This document shows positions 41,021-49,787 of a DNA stretch of 64,000 nucleotides, piece by piece. The position numbers and the translations under genes were made by a program. Below the pieces are notes generated by a model. It had not been told where the DNA came from, did not search any database, and saw only the letters and a program-made list of their open reading frames with translations. The DNA lies in the NCBI GenBank assembly GCA_018826295.1, contig JAHJZX010000047.1, positions 41,906 through 105,905 of the forward strand, written 5' to 3'. Position 1 is the first letter of the stretch. The number at the start of each line of letters is the position of its first letter. This DNA comes from Gammaproteobacteria bacterium (GTDB lineage: Bacteria > Pseudomonadota > Gammaproteobacteria > Enterobacterales > Alteromonadaceae).

Positions 41021-42184
41021 TTAACTATCCGGTATGCTGGCAATCAAACGAAAGCCGGCTCTGTCATTAGTAAACTTAAGGTCACCGTCAAGGTTACTCA
41101 GGCGCTCACGCATACCGGTTAAACCGTGGCCGGGTATTGCCGCCCTGTTATTGCTGCCGTTATCTGTAACCTGCAGCGCTATCTGCCCGTCTGTTTTGTG
41201 TAAGTGCAGCTGACACTGGCTGGCGTTGCTGTGTTTCAAAACATTGGTAATGGCTTCCTGTGCACAACGAAACAATGCCTCCGCTACTCGGGCATCGGTA
41301 ATAACCAGATCGTCCGCCACGGTCAGCCGGATTTCCAGGCTATGCAAATCTTGAGTAAGCGTTTGAATTGCCGAGACAACATCTAACGGGTTGCTGTGAC
41401 GAATATCAGCTACCGCAGCACGCACGTCCGACAGCAGCAATCTTGCCAGCTCCTGCGCCCGCTGAATATGCGACTGGGCACCGTCGCGACTTATCTGGTT
41501 GGCCACTTCTAACTGAATACTGAGCGCCGTTAAATGATGACCCAACACATCATGCAGATCCCGCGCTATGCGCAACCTTTCATCCCGCCGCGTTGTGCTG
41601 GACAACAGGTTTTGCGTCGCCCGTAGTTCACGCAGTAAATGGGCATTGGTTTCCTTAGCTTTGCGCTCTGCTTCCAGCCGGCTGGATACCAGCAAGGCAA
41701 ACAGGTTTAGCGTGATAAACAGTGCCGTATTTACCAGGCCATATTGCAGCGGCGACAGTAAAAAGTTAACCACGGGTATAAAGATACAAATCAACACACA
41801 AAGCGGCGGTTTAAATAATTCGCCCAAATGCGCCACCAGCATAATACCTAATACCAACATCAGGCCATTGGGAAACAACCACATCAGGACCAACAAACAG
41901 ACAAATTGTAACAAGGGTCCGCACCAGATATAGCCCCGGCCCAGCAGGCGCCATAAGTATCCCACCAGAAAGCCGCCCAGCAGCATAGTCACCAGAACCA
42001 CAGACGCTGGCCCAACATCAAGCCGGTGCTGAAAGTTGGTATCGCCGGATTGCCAGTAAAATAGCGATATAAAACTGACAAAGCCCCAGGTAAGAATACC
42101 TAACCCCAACTCAAACACTTTGTTTTTTAATCGGTTAACTCGTTTCATCTTCTTAGTATCGCATGGTGGCCAATGGTGCCGCAT
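41021..42184 (-). CDS. HisKA_3 sensor histidine kinase
   Basis: RIARDLHDVLGHHLTALSIQLEVA, HATPase region VTDNGSNNRAAIPGHGLTGMRERLSNLDG. Confidence 0.93.
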   Translation of the reverse strand: MRHHWPPCDTKKMKRVNRLKNKVFELGLGILTWGFVSFISLFYWQSGDTNFQHRLDVGPASVVLVTMLLGGFLVGYLWRLLGRGYIWCGPLLQFVCLLVLMWLFPNGLMLVLGIMLVAHLGELFKPPLCVLICIFIPVVNFLLSPLQYGLVNTALFITLNLFALLVSSRLEAERKAKETNAHLLRELRATQNLLSSTTRRDERLRIARDLHDVLGHHLTALSIQLEVANQISRDGAQSHIQRAQELARLLLSDVRAAVADIRHSNPLDVVSAIQTLTQDLHSLEIRLTVADDLVITDARVAEALFRCAQEAITNVLKHSNASQCQLHLHKTDGQIALQVTDNGSNNRAAIPGHGLTGMRERLSNLDGDLKFTNDRAGFRLIASIPDS

Positions 42185-42294
42185 AGGGCAAAAGTCACGA
42201 TATTTGCCACATTAGCTTTAGCGTGACATTTGACACATGCCAGCCCCGCCTGACAACGCTAGCCTGAGCACTCTGTTATCAAGGAGCGTCAGCT

Positions 42295-43071
42295 ATGAAT
42301 AAAGCGTTAATGTGGCTTATTGTGTTGTTATACCTGCTGTGCATGGCTCAGGTAAAGGCCGATGACTGGTCTTTATCGGTAGGCGGCGGTGCCGTTGTTT
42401 TTGACACCCCGTGGAAAAAAATGCCGCTGCAATATGCGGTTTTGCCTTATATCGATGCCGAGTATGGCCGCTGGCGTTTTGGCGTCAACAGCGGCATAGT
42501 GCAATACCGCTTAACGCCGGATAACTGGCAGTTGCTGGTATCTGCCGGGCTGGACTACCGTGACGAAGGCTATGACAACCTGTTTAGTTTTAACAACGAG
42601 TTATCAGATGATCCGGTATTCACCGGCTATAAAGCACCGGATGCTGAAATTACCGCCCGGCTCAATTTTAACTGGCAGCATTTTAGCGGCACAGTGCAAC
42701 AGGATATTTCCGCCAAGTCTGAGGGCACAACCGCCAGCATCAGCTACCTGTATCCACTGTGGCACAGCGACCGTGGCGTTCAGCTACGTTTAGGTGGCGG
42801 CATTCAATGGTTAAGCGGCAACTATGCCGACACCCTGTACGGTATCCAACCGCATAATGTTAACCCTGCCGTCGGGCGCATCGCCTATCAGGCTGATGCG
42901 GCTAGCAACTATCAGGCTGCTATTCAGCTTATCTATCCCTTTACGCAGCGCTGGGTGCTGAATGCCCAAGTTATGCTTACCCGGCTGGATGACAGCATCC
43001 GGCACAGCCCCCTGGTCGATGCGTCATCTACCACACAATTTATGCTGTTTATTAGCTACAGGAAATTCTAG
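42295..43071 (+). CDS. MipA/OmpV family outer membrane protein
   Basis: DDWSLSVGGGAVVFDTPWKKMPLQYAVLPYIDAEYGRWRFGVNSGIVQYRL; terminal FISYRKF. Confidence 0.88.
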   Translation: MNKALMWLIVLLYLLCMAQVKADDWSLSVGGGAVVFDTPWKKMPLQYAVLPYIDAEYGRWRFGVNSGIVQYRLTPDNWQLLVSAGLDYRDEGYDNLFSFNNELSDDPVFTGYKAPDAEITARLNFNWQHFSGTVQQDISAKSEGTTASISYLYPLWHSDRGVQLRLGGGIQWLSGNYADTLYGIQPHNVNPAVGRIAYQADAASNYQAAIQLIYPFTQRWVLNAQVMLTRLDDSIRHSPLVDASSTTQFMLFISYRKF

Positions 43072-43073
43072 TT

Positions 43074-43724
43074 ATGCGAACGTTAATACTGACAGCGGCT
43101 GTGCTAACGCTTTGCGCCTGCTCACAGGAAGATGTGGAAACGGCAAATTTTGGCAGCGACTATTACAAAGCAGAGTACCAATTGAGTAATGCCACCTCGC
43201 TGGAACTGGATTTTTATATGGCCAATGCGGAACTGAATGGCGATAAACGCCCGCCATACCAGGACAAATACAAAGTTGCCCACCTGGCGCAGCGGCAAGA
43301 CAGCACACTTATTAGCCATGAGCACAATAGCGGCCGGCAGGTGAGCTTTTATGTACATGCACCGTACGACGATAAAAGCAGTTACAGCCAAACTTATAAG
43401 GTGAAACGGAAACATCGTTATCACTGGTTAGCCTGGATGTCTGGCGAAGCTTTAGCGCATAGCCTGATTGAGCAACGCACGTCGAATCAGCCTGGCGTGA
43501 TCCGCATCCGGCTATTCGCTACAGCAGCATCACTGGAGGCGCGACAGCAGGCGCAGACTATCCGTTTGCAGCTTGGTACTGTATCCGATTACTTGTCGGT
43601 AACCCAATGTGACGGTGGCTTGCGGGTTAATGAGCAAGCTATCGACTTGTGTGATGCCTCTTTCGGCTACAGCTATTTACTGGTTGTCGGTAGCAATGGT
43701 CGTATTGCATTAATACCGCAATAG
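43074..43724 (+). CDS. Hypothetical lipoprotein
   Basis: Lipobox LTLCAC; 2 nt after the MipA-like stop. Confidence 0.65.
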   Translation: MRTLILTAAVLTLCACSQEDVETANFGSDYYKAEYQLSNATSLELDFYMANAELNGDKRPPYQDKYKVAHLAQRQDSTLISHEHNSGRQVSFYVHAPYDDKSSYSQTYKVKRKHRYHWLAWMSGEALAHSLIEQRTSNQPGVIRIRLFATAASLEARQQAQTIRLQLGTVSDYLSVTQCDGGLRVNEQAIDLCDASFGYSYLLVVGSNGRIALIPQ

Positions 43725-43832
43725 GCAGGGCTTAAAGGTTTATATCCGCTAAGCCAGCTACGATAAAGCTTTGACAGCAAGCCATATTTGCGCTTTGCTA
43801 CAGCTAATGTTAGCTAGCGGTTACAGGTTTTT

Positions 43833-44384
43833 ATGAACGAAGCGTATAAAAAAAGCAGCAGCTCCCGCGTTACATTATCGCAGTTGATGCTGCCGTCGCA
43901 TTCAAACTTCAGCGGTAAAATACATGGCGGCTATTTATTGTCGCTGATGGACCAAATCGCCTTTGCCAGCGGCTCAAAATTCAGCGGCAAATACTGCGTT
44001 ACCGCCTCGGTTGACCGGGTAGACTTTTTAAACCCGATTGAAGTCGGCGAACTGGTTACGTTAAAAGCGTCGGTTATTTTTGTTGGTAACAGCTCTATGG
44101 TGGTGGGCATTAGGGTTGAAGCGCAGAACATTCAAACCGGCAAGGTAAAGCATTGTAACTCTTCATACTTTACCATGATTGCCAAAGATGAGCAGGGCAA
44201 CAATGCCCGGGTGCCACGGCTGATTTTAACCAGCAAAGAGGAAGTACTGCGCTTTGTTAAAACCACCCAACGCTTAAAGCTGCGCCATAGCTACGCCGAG
44301 CTGTGCGCCGATTTTGACGGTGATATGCAGCAGGCCATAGCGCAAATCACCGCCGATTATCAGGTACAGGTGCAGCTGGCTTAA
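43833..44384 (+). CDS. Acyl-CoA thioesterase (hotdog fold)
   Basis: HSNFSGKIHGGYLLSLMDQIAFASGSKFSGKYCVTASVDRVDFLNPIEVGE. Confidence 0.92.
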   Translation: MNEAYKKSSSSRVTLSQLMLPSHSNFSGKIHGGYLLSLMDQIAFASGSKFSGKYCVTASVDRVDFLNPIEVGELVTLKASVIFVGNSSMVVGIRVEAQNIQTGKVKHCNSSYFTMIAKDEQGNNARVPRLILTSKEEVLRFVKTTQRLKLRHSYAELCADFDGDMQQAIAQITADYQVQVQLA

Positions 44385-46105
44385 TAGCCCGCTGCCTGGC
44401 CGTCTTTGCGTGATTCTGACGCGCCGATCCAGACGCCGTTGGCATGATCACGCATAATGGCCTGGTAACCACCAAAGCCGCCTAAACCGTAGCGTACGTC
44501 GTGGCCCTTTTTCTGTAGTTCACGCACGGTTTCATACGGCACGCCGCGCTCTACTTCAATGTAGCCGCCATTTTCAAGGTATTTGTCGCTGCCATCTGTC
44601 GGCTCGGTATTGCCCAAATGCTGCCAGCGCGGCGCGTCGCCGGCTTCTTGCAGGTTCATACCGTAATCCACCATATTAACCAGAATTTCTACATGGCCTT
44701 GGGGCTGCATAGCGCCCCCCATCACACCAAAGCTGATAAGCGGTTTATCATCTTTAGTAACAAAGGCCGGAATAATAGTATGAAACGGCCGCTTGCCGGG
44801 CGCATAAGCATTGGCATGCTGAGGGTCCATCGAGAACATTTCGCCACGGTCCTGAAACACAAAACCTAAGCCTGGCACGACTACGCCAGAGCCCATACCA
44901 CGGTAATTGCTTTGGATCAGCGACACCATATTGCCGTCTTTGTCAGCGGTGGTCATATAAATGGTATCACCCTGATACAGCGCCGGGTTACCGGCATCAA
45001 CGCGTTTTGCCGCTTTGTCGCCAATCAGTTTCGCCCGTTCGCGGCCATATTGCTCAGAAATCAGCCCTTTGACCGGCGCTTTATTGAAATCCTGATCAGC
45101 ATAAAATTTTGCCCTATCTTCAAAGGCCAACTTTTTAGCTTCCACCAACAAATGTAAACTTTGCGGCGTATTAAAACCACTGGCTTTTAAATCATAATTT
45201 TTCAGAATTTGCAGCATTTGCAACGCTGCAATGCCCTGACCATTCGGCGGCAGCTCCCACAGGGTGTGGCCTTTATACTCTACTCCTACCGGCTCTACCC
45301 AGTCCGAACGATGATTCGCAAAGTCGGCAAAGCGCAAGTAACCGCCGTTGGCGCGCATAAAGCGGTCAATCGCTACGGCAATATCGCCTTTGTAAAAAGC
45401 GTCCCTGCCGTCTTTGGCGATGGCTTTGTAGGTATTGGCCAGTGCCGGGTTTTTAAAAATCTGGCCTTTAGCCGGCGCTTTGCCATCCAGCGTAAAAGCG
45501 GCACTAAAATCACCCGGTTGTTTGCTCAGCACCGGCACACTGCGCTGCCAGTAATAGGCAATTAACTCACTCACCGGAAAACCCTGCTCGGCATAGCGGA
45601 TTGCCGGCTGTAAAATCTCAGCCATTGGCAGACTGCCAAATTTGCTGTGCAGTTCAAACCAACCATCTACCGCGCCGGGTACACTTATCGGCAGCATGCC
45701 GTGCGCGGGTATCGTATCCCGGCCCAGCTTTTTCAGCTCGTTGGCCAGCATGTCGTAACTTAACCCCAGCGGCGAGCGACCCGAGGCATTTAAACCATAC
45801 AATTTCTGGCTTTTGGCATGCCATACCATAGCGTATAAGTCACCACCAATGCCGTTACCGGTGGGTTCCATTAACCCTAAAGCTGCATTGGCAGCTATAG
45901 CGGCATCTATGGCATTGCCTCCACGCTTCATGACATCCAGCGCAATTTGCGTTGCCAGTGGCTGGCTGGTGGCCGCCATGGCTTCAGAGGCGATAACTTC
46001 AGAACGACTGGCAAAAGATTGGCCGGTAATACGATCAAAACTGTAGGCAGCATTGGCACACAACAGGCCAAGCGATAGAGCGACATAGCTAGACAGACGT
46101 TTCAT
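44381..46105 (-). CDS. ggt: Gamma-glutamyltransferase
   Basis: ATSQPLATQIALDVMKRGGNAIDAAIAANAALGLMEPTGNGIGGDLYAMVW; DGNMVSLIQSNYRGMGSGVV. Confidence 0.93.
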   Translation of the reverse strand: MKRLSSYVALSLGLLCANAAYSFDRITGQSFASRSEVIASEAMAATSQPLATQIALDVMKRGGNAIDAAIAANAALGLMEPTGNGIGGDLYAMVWHAKSQKLYGLNASGRSPLGLSYDMLANELKKLGRDTIPAHGMLPISVPGAVDGWFELHSKFGSLPMAEILQPAIRYAEQGFPVSELIAYYWQRSVPVLSKQPGDFSAAFTLDGKAPAKGQIFKNPALANTYKAIAKDGRDAFYKGDIAVAIDRFMRANGGYLRFADFANHRSDWVEPVGVEYKGHTLWELPPNGQGIAALQMLQILKNYDLKASGFNTPQSLHLLVEAKKLAFEDRAKFYADQDFNKAPVKGLISEQYGRERAKLIGDKAAKRVDAGNPALYQGDTIYMTTADKDGNMVSLIQSNYRGMGSGVVVPGLGFVFQDRGEMFSMDPQHANAYAPGKRPFHTIIPAFVTKDDKPLISFGVMGGAMQPQGHVEILVNMVDYGMNLQEAGDAPRWQHLGNTEPTDGSDKYLENGGYIEVERGVPYETVRELQKKGHDVRYGLGGFGGYQAIMRDHANGVWIGASESRKDGQAAGY

Positions 46106-46209
46106 TTGGGTCTCCGCTTATTCTTGTTATAGATCACGCTATAGCACCTTAACCTGCACTGGCATAGCGTTCCATGGCTTTACGACCAATGAAGCTGATA
46201 CTGCGGTGG

Positions 46210-46605
46210 CTATATAGTGTGCAGATGCGGCTGCAGTTGCTGTTTTTGCTCGGGGGTAATGGCTATAGCCTTACTGCTTACGTAATCAAACTGCACCATT
46301 ACAGCCGTGCCAGACACGGTTTTAACACCGTTTTGCCAGGCTTCCTGATACACATCAAAAGAGCTACTACCTATACGGCTGATAAAGGTACGCAGTTCAA
46401 CCTCAGTGCCGTAATGAGTTTGGGCGTGATAATCCAGCTTGACACTAGCGACAATCAGCGGCCAGTGTTGTAAATTAAGTTCTGGTGTAAAAATTTTGAA
46501 AACAGGCAGCCTGGCGCCTTCAAACCACACGGCAAACACCGTATTGTTTATATGCCCCAGCGCATCTGTGTCAGCGAAGCGCGGCGTAATAACTTCTTGC
46601 CACAT
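46210..46605 (-). CDS. Acyl-CoA thioesterase (4HBT-like)
   Basis: TPRFADTDALGHINNTVFAVWFEGAR. Confidence 0.9.
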   Translation of the reverse strand: MWQEVITPRFADTDALGHINNTVFAVWFEGARLPVFKIFTPELNLQHWPLIVASVKLDYHAQTHYGTEVELRTFISRIGSSSFDVYQEAWQNGVKTVSGTAVMVQFDYVSSKAIAITPEQKQQLQPHLHTI

Positions 46606-46617
46606 ACAGGAAACCTT

Positions 46618-47322
46618 ATGACTGATTTTATTGATGTGTATGACAATGCCTTAAGTAGCGAATTTTGCCAACAGCTAATCGAGGTGTTTGAGCAAAGCCC
46701 GCACACTACAGCCGGCCGTACCGGCGCAGGCGTGGACACCAGCAAAAAAATCAGTACCGATTTATATCTGTATCAGCATGCCGAATATCAGCCGTTGCTA
46801 CAGCAAGTATGGCAGGCCACCACCCACTATATTTGCCAATATTTGCAAAAGTACCATTTCGCTTTAATTGGCCCGATGGCCCTGACCATAGCCCATCCAC
46901 AAACCGGCCAGCCTACGGCTATTACCCATGACAACTTTGCTGAATTGGGTAAGCCAAAAACTATGGATTTTATGCGTGCACTGTTTCGCATTGGCAATGT
47001 ACAGGCCCAAAAATATCAGGCTGGCGTTGGTAATTATGGTTACTGGCACAGCGAGGTGTACCCGCAGCAAGGCAGCACAGAGCCACTGCACCGCGCTTTG
47101 CTGTTTATGTTTTATTTAAATGATGTGGCTGAAGGCGGCCAGACTGAATTTTATTATCAAAATAAAAGCATACAGCCAAAAGCCGGCCGTATGGTTATAG
47201 CACCGGCTTACTTTACCCACACCCATCGTGGCTGCGTGCCGGTGTCAAACGACAAGTATATTTTAACCAGCTGGATATTATTTAATACTGCCGAGCAAAT
47301 TTATGGCCGGCCGGCACGCTAA
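46618..47322 (+). CDS. 2OG-Fe(II) oxygenase (prolyl 4-hydroxylase-like)
   Basis: MTDFIDVYDNALSSEFCQQLIEVF; WHSEVYPQ...FMFYLNDVAEGGQTEFYYQ...PAYFTHTHRGCVP. Start at 46618 preferred over 46552. Confidence 0.85.
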   Translation: MTDFIDVYDNALSSEFCQQLIEVFEQSPHTTAGRTGAGVDTSKKISTDLYLYQHAEYQPLLQQVWQATTHYICQYLQKYHFALIGPMALTIAHPQTGQPTAITHDNFAELGKPKTMDFMRALFRIGNVQAQKYQAGVGNYGYWHSEVYPQQGSTEPLHRALLFMFYLNDVAEGGQTEFYYQNKSIQPKAGRMVIAPAYFTHTHRGCVPVSNDKYILTSWILFNTAEQIYGRPAR

Positions 47323-47355
47323 AACAAAAAAAGCCCTGACGGGCTTTTTTTGTTT
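47322..47355. terminator. Bidirectional rho-independent terminator
   Basis: aaacaaaaaaagccc-tgac-gggctttttttgttt. Confidence 0.9.
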
Positions 47356-47362
47356 GGCCGGT

Positions 47363-49483
47363 TTAAAAATCGTAGCGGTAACCCACTGAAAAGGTTCTGG
47401 GTTTACCCGGTTGAATACCACCATTAGCGCGGTTAGCTACATAGGTTTTATCCAACAGGTTGTCGATATTGGCATACAACTGCTGGTTAGTTGCCAGCTG
47501 GTATTTTGCCGATACATCCAGCACCGTACGGCTATCAATCGCATCTATACCGGCATCGTCCAGACTGGCGTGAGCAGCAGACACATAGCGGATACGGGCC
47601 AGCAATGAATAACGCTGTGCCACCATTCCGGTTTCCAGGCTGGCCTGATGCTTAGGCACATAAGGCATCCTGTCACCATCAGACACAGCACCAAAAATGC
47701 CGCTGTTAAAATCTGAACGGAACTGGCTTTCAGTAAAGGTGTAGCTCAGTTTTACCGGCACACGGTAGTGCTGGTGTTGATATTCATGCTGACTGCTGAA
47801 CTCAACACCATTTACCAACACTTCGCCGAAATTGTACTGATCACCGATATTGTTTGGATTACAGCCTACACTGGCGGTGCAATTACCATGCATATTGTCA
47901 TATTTTGAGCTAAAAAATACCAATTCGCCGCGCCGTTCACCCTGCTGATAGCGTAAACCAACCTCGGCATTAATACTGTGCTCTTCTTTTTGCTCTGCAT
48001 TGGCCGGTGCTGCCGGGGCAAAACCTTTTTGCACGCCAGCCAGTAACACCAGTTCATCATTTAACCGGTAGGTTGCGCCCAGTGACGGCAGCAGGATAGC
48101 ACTACTGGCGGTGCGCACGGTAGAATTACCACTGCGAACCGGCGCCCGGTTCCAGTTTTCGGTTTCGGTGTCGATATCTTCGTAGCGTAAACCGGTGCTA
48201 ACAACCAGGTTATCAAGTGTCCATTCGTCATGCACATATAAAGCCAGGGCTTCGGCAGAGGCAACACGGTTGTCCTGGGTACCCGGTACGCCGGCAGTGC
48301 TCAGCGTCATCGTTAAGTCTTGCTGTAAGCGATAGACATCATCCCACTGAAAACGGTCTTCTTCGTCACGATGCAGCCGCCCGCCAAAGGTCAGCAGATG
48401 GTCAGCCAATGGCAGCACAAACTCAGATTGGATCCCCTTAGCTTCGTAGTTACGATTGTTAGCCCGCACACTGACATTAATACCGTCTGCAGTCGGGTTA
48501 GCTTCAAATGCTGAATAAGCCAGTAAATGCGACAAACCAACCTGATTCACCTTATACCAGTTACGGCTGAAATCATTTAAATAGGCGGTAGCGCTAAATT
48601 GCGCACCATTAGCCAAATCATACTGATAGCTGAACTGATAGCCTTTATGCTCAGTGTTCATTACATCGTTTTGTGAGGCGGCATAACGGCGATACGGCGC
48701 GGCCTGATAATCTGCATCGGTTAAGCCAGCATAGGTTTCATCAGAGGTTTCGTCGGCATAACTAAGCTTTAACAGCAACTTATGCGCTTTATTGTTGCCA
48801 AACCGGCCGGCAACTTTAGCCAGTACATCGGTTTTCTCAAAGCCGGTATCAGCGCCATTGGGCAATTGCTTAAAACCATCAGCACCGTAATGGTAACCCT
48901 CGAGCACAGCGCCTAAGTTTTCGCCTTCGCCACCGGCAAAACCATGCAGTTTACGAAAACCATCCTGGCCCAGTGCAGCATCAAAGCGACCGGCAAAGGC
49001 TGCTTGCGGAATACTGCGCGACACCAAATTTAACACGCCGCCGGTCGTACGGGGGCCATATTTTACTGCCGACGAACCTTTAATGATTTCTATCGCTTCC
49101 AAGCGGCCGCTGGTGGGAAAATAATAAGCCGCTGGCGCGACATAAGGTGCCGGTGCTATCAGTACACCATCTTCCATCACGGTAATTTTGTCATTACGGC
49201 CGGTGCCGGTGCCGCGCATACCGATATTCGGCCGTAAACCATAGCCGTCTTCTTCCTGCACGTACACGCCCGGAGTTGTGCCTAACACCCGCGAAATATC
49301 AGAATAATTAAAGGCTTCCAACTCGTCCTGAGATATATAACTGGCAGCGCCAGGTACTGCATTCGCGGCCTGAGATGAACCAATAATACTGACACGCTCT
49401 ATGGTATTTAATTCTGCTTCTGCTGCCACAGTGCAAGCTGACATAACCGCAACAGACAGCACGCTGAGGGATAATCTGGCCAT
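47363..49483 (-). CDS. TonB-dependent receptor (FecA-like)
   Basis: Plug YVQEEDGYGLRPNIGMRGTGTGRNDKITVMEDGVLIAPAPY; C-terminal FSVGYRYDF. ATG at 49483 (MARLSLSVLSVAVMSACTVAA) preferred over the listed 49558. Confidence 0.92.
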   Translation of the reverse strand: MARLSLSVLSVAVMSACTVAAEAELNTIERVSIIGSSQAANAVPGAASYISQDELEAFNYSDISRVLGTTPGVYVQEEDGYGLRPNIGMRGTGTGRNDKITVMEDGVLIAPAPYVAPAAYYFPTSGRLEAIEIIKGSSAVKYGPRTTGGVLNLVSRSIPQAAFAGRFDAALGQDGFRKLHGFAGGEGENLGAVLEGYHYGADGFKQLPNGADTGFEKTDVLAKVAGRFGNNKAHKLLLKLSYADETSDETYAGLTDADYQAAPYRRYAASQNDVMNTEHKGYQFSYQYDLANGAQFSATAYLNDFSRNWYKVNQVGLSHLLAYSAFEANPTADGINVSVRANNRNYEAKGIQSEFVLPLADHLLTFGGRLHRDEEDRFQWDDVYRLQQDLTMTLSTAGVPGTQDNRVASAEALALYVHDEWTLDNLVVSTGLRYEDIDTETENWNRAPVRSGNSTVRTASSAILLPSLGATYRLNDELVLLAGVQKGFAPAAPANAEQKEEHSINAEVGLRYQQGERRGELVFFSSKYDNMHGNCTASVGCNPNNIGDQYNFGEVLVNGVEFSSQHEYQHQHYRVPVKLSYTFTESQFRSDFNSGIFGAVSDGDRMPYVPKHQASLETGMVAQRYSLLARIRYVSAAHASLDDAGIDAIDSRTVLDVSAKYQLATNQQLYANIDNLLDKTYVANRANGGIQPGKPRTFSVGYRYDF

Positions 49484-49696
49484 AAAAACTCCGTTTATTA
49501 ACAAATAAGCTAAGATGCGCGCAATTAGAACACAGTAAAAAACACGAATCAATCTCATTTAAAATCAGTACCTGTAAGGGGTTCGGGGCAAGTATTGCTG
49601 CGCGGTATTGACCGGCAAAAATGATAAATAAAGGTTAATTAAATTATCCGCATTTTATAGCGTAAAAATAACCACGCAATAATGATTGATCTTAAT

Positions 49697-49715
49697 AATG
49701 ATAATAATTATCATT
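49697..49715. promoter_or_regulatory. Fur box
   Basis: aatgataataattatcatt: 19-nt perfect palindrome matching the Fur consensus, between divergent TonB receptors. Confidence 0.9.
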
Positions 49716-49787
49716 CGCTGCATTATTTACATAGCTTTACATTAAGTCTGGCCTGGCGCCCGATAATCACCGTTAAAGGAGTAAAAA

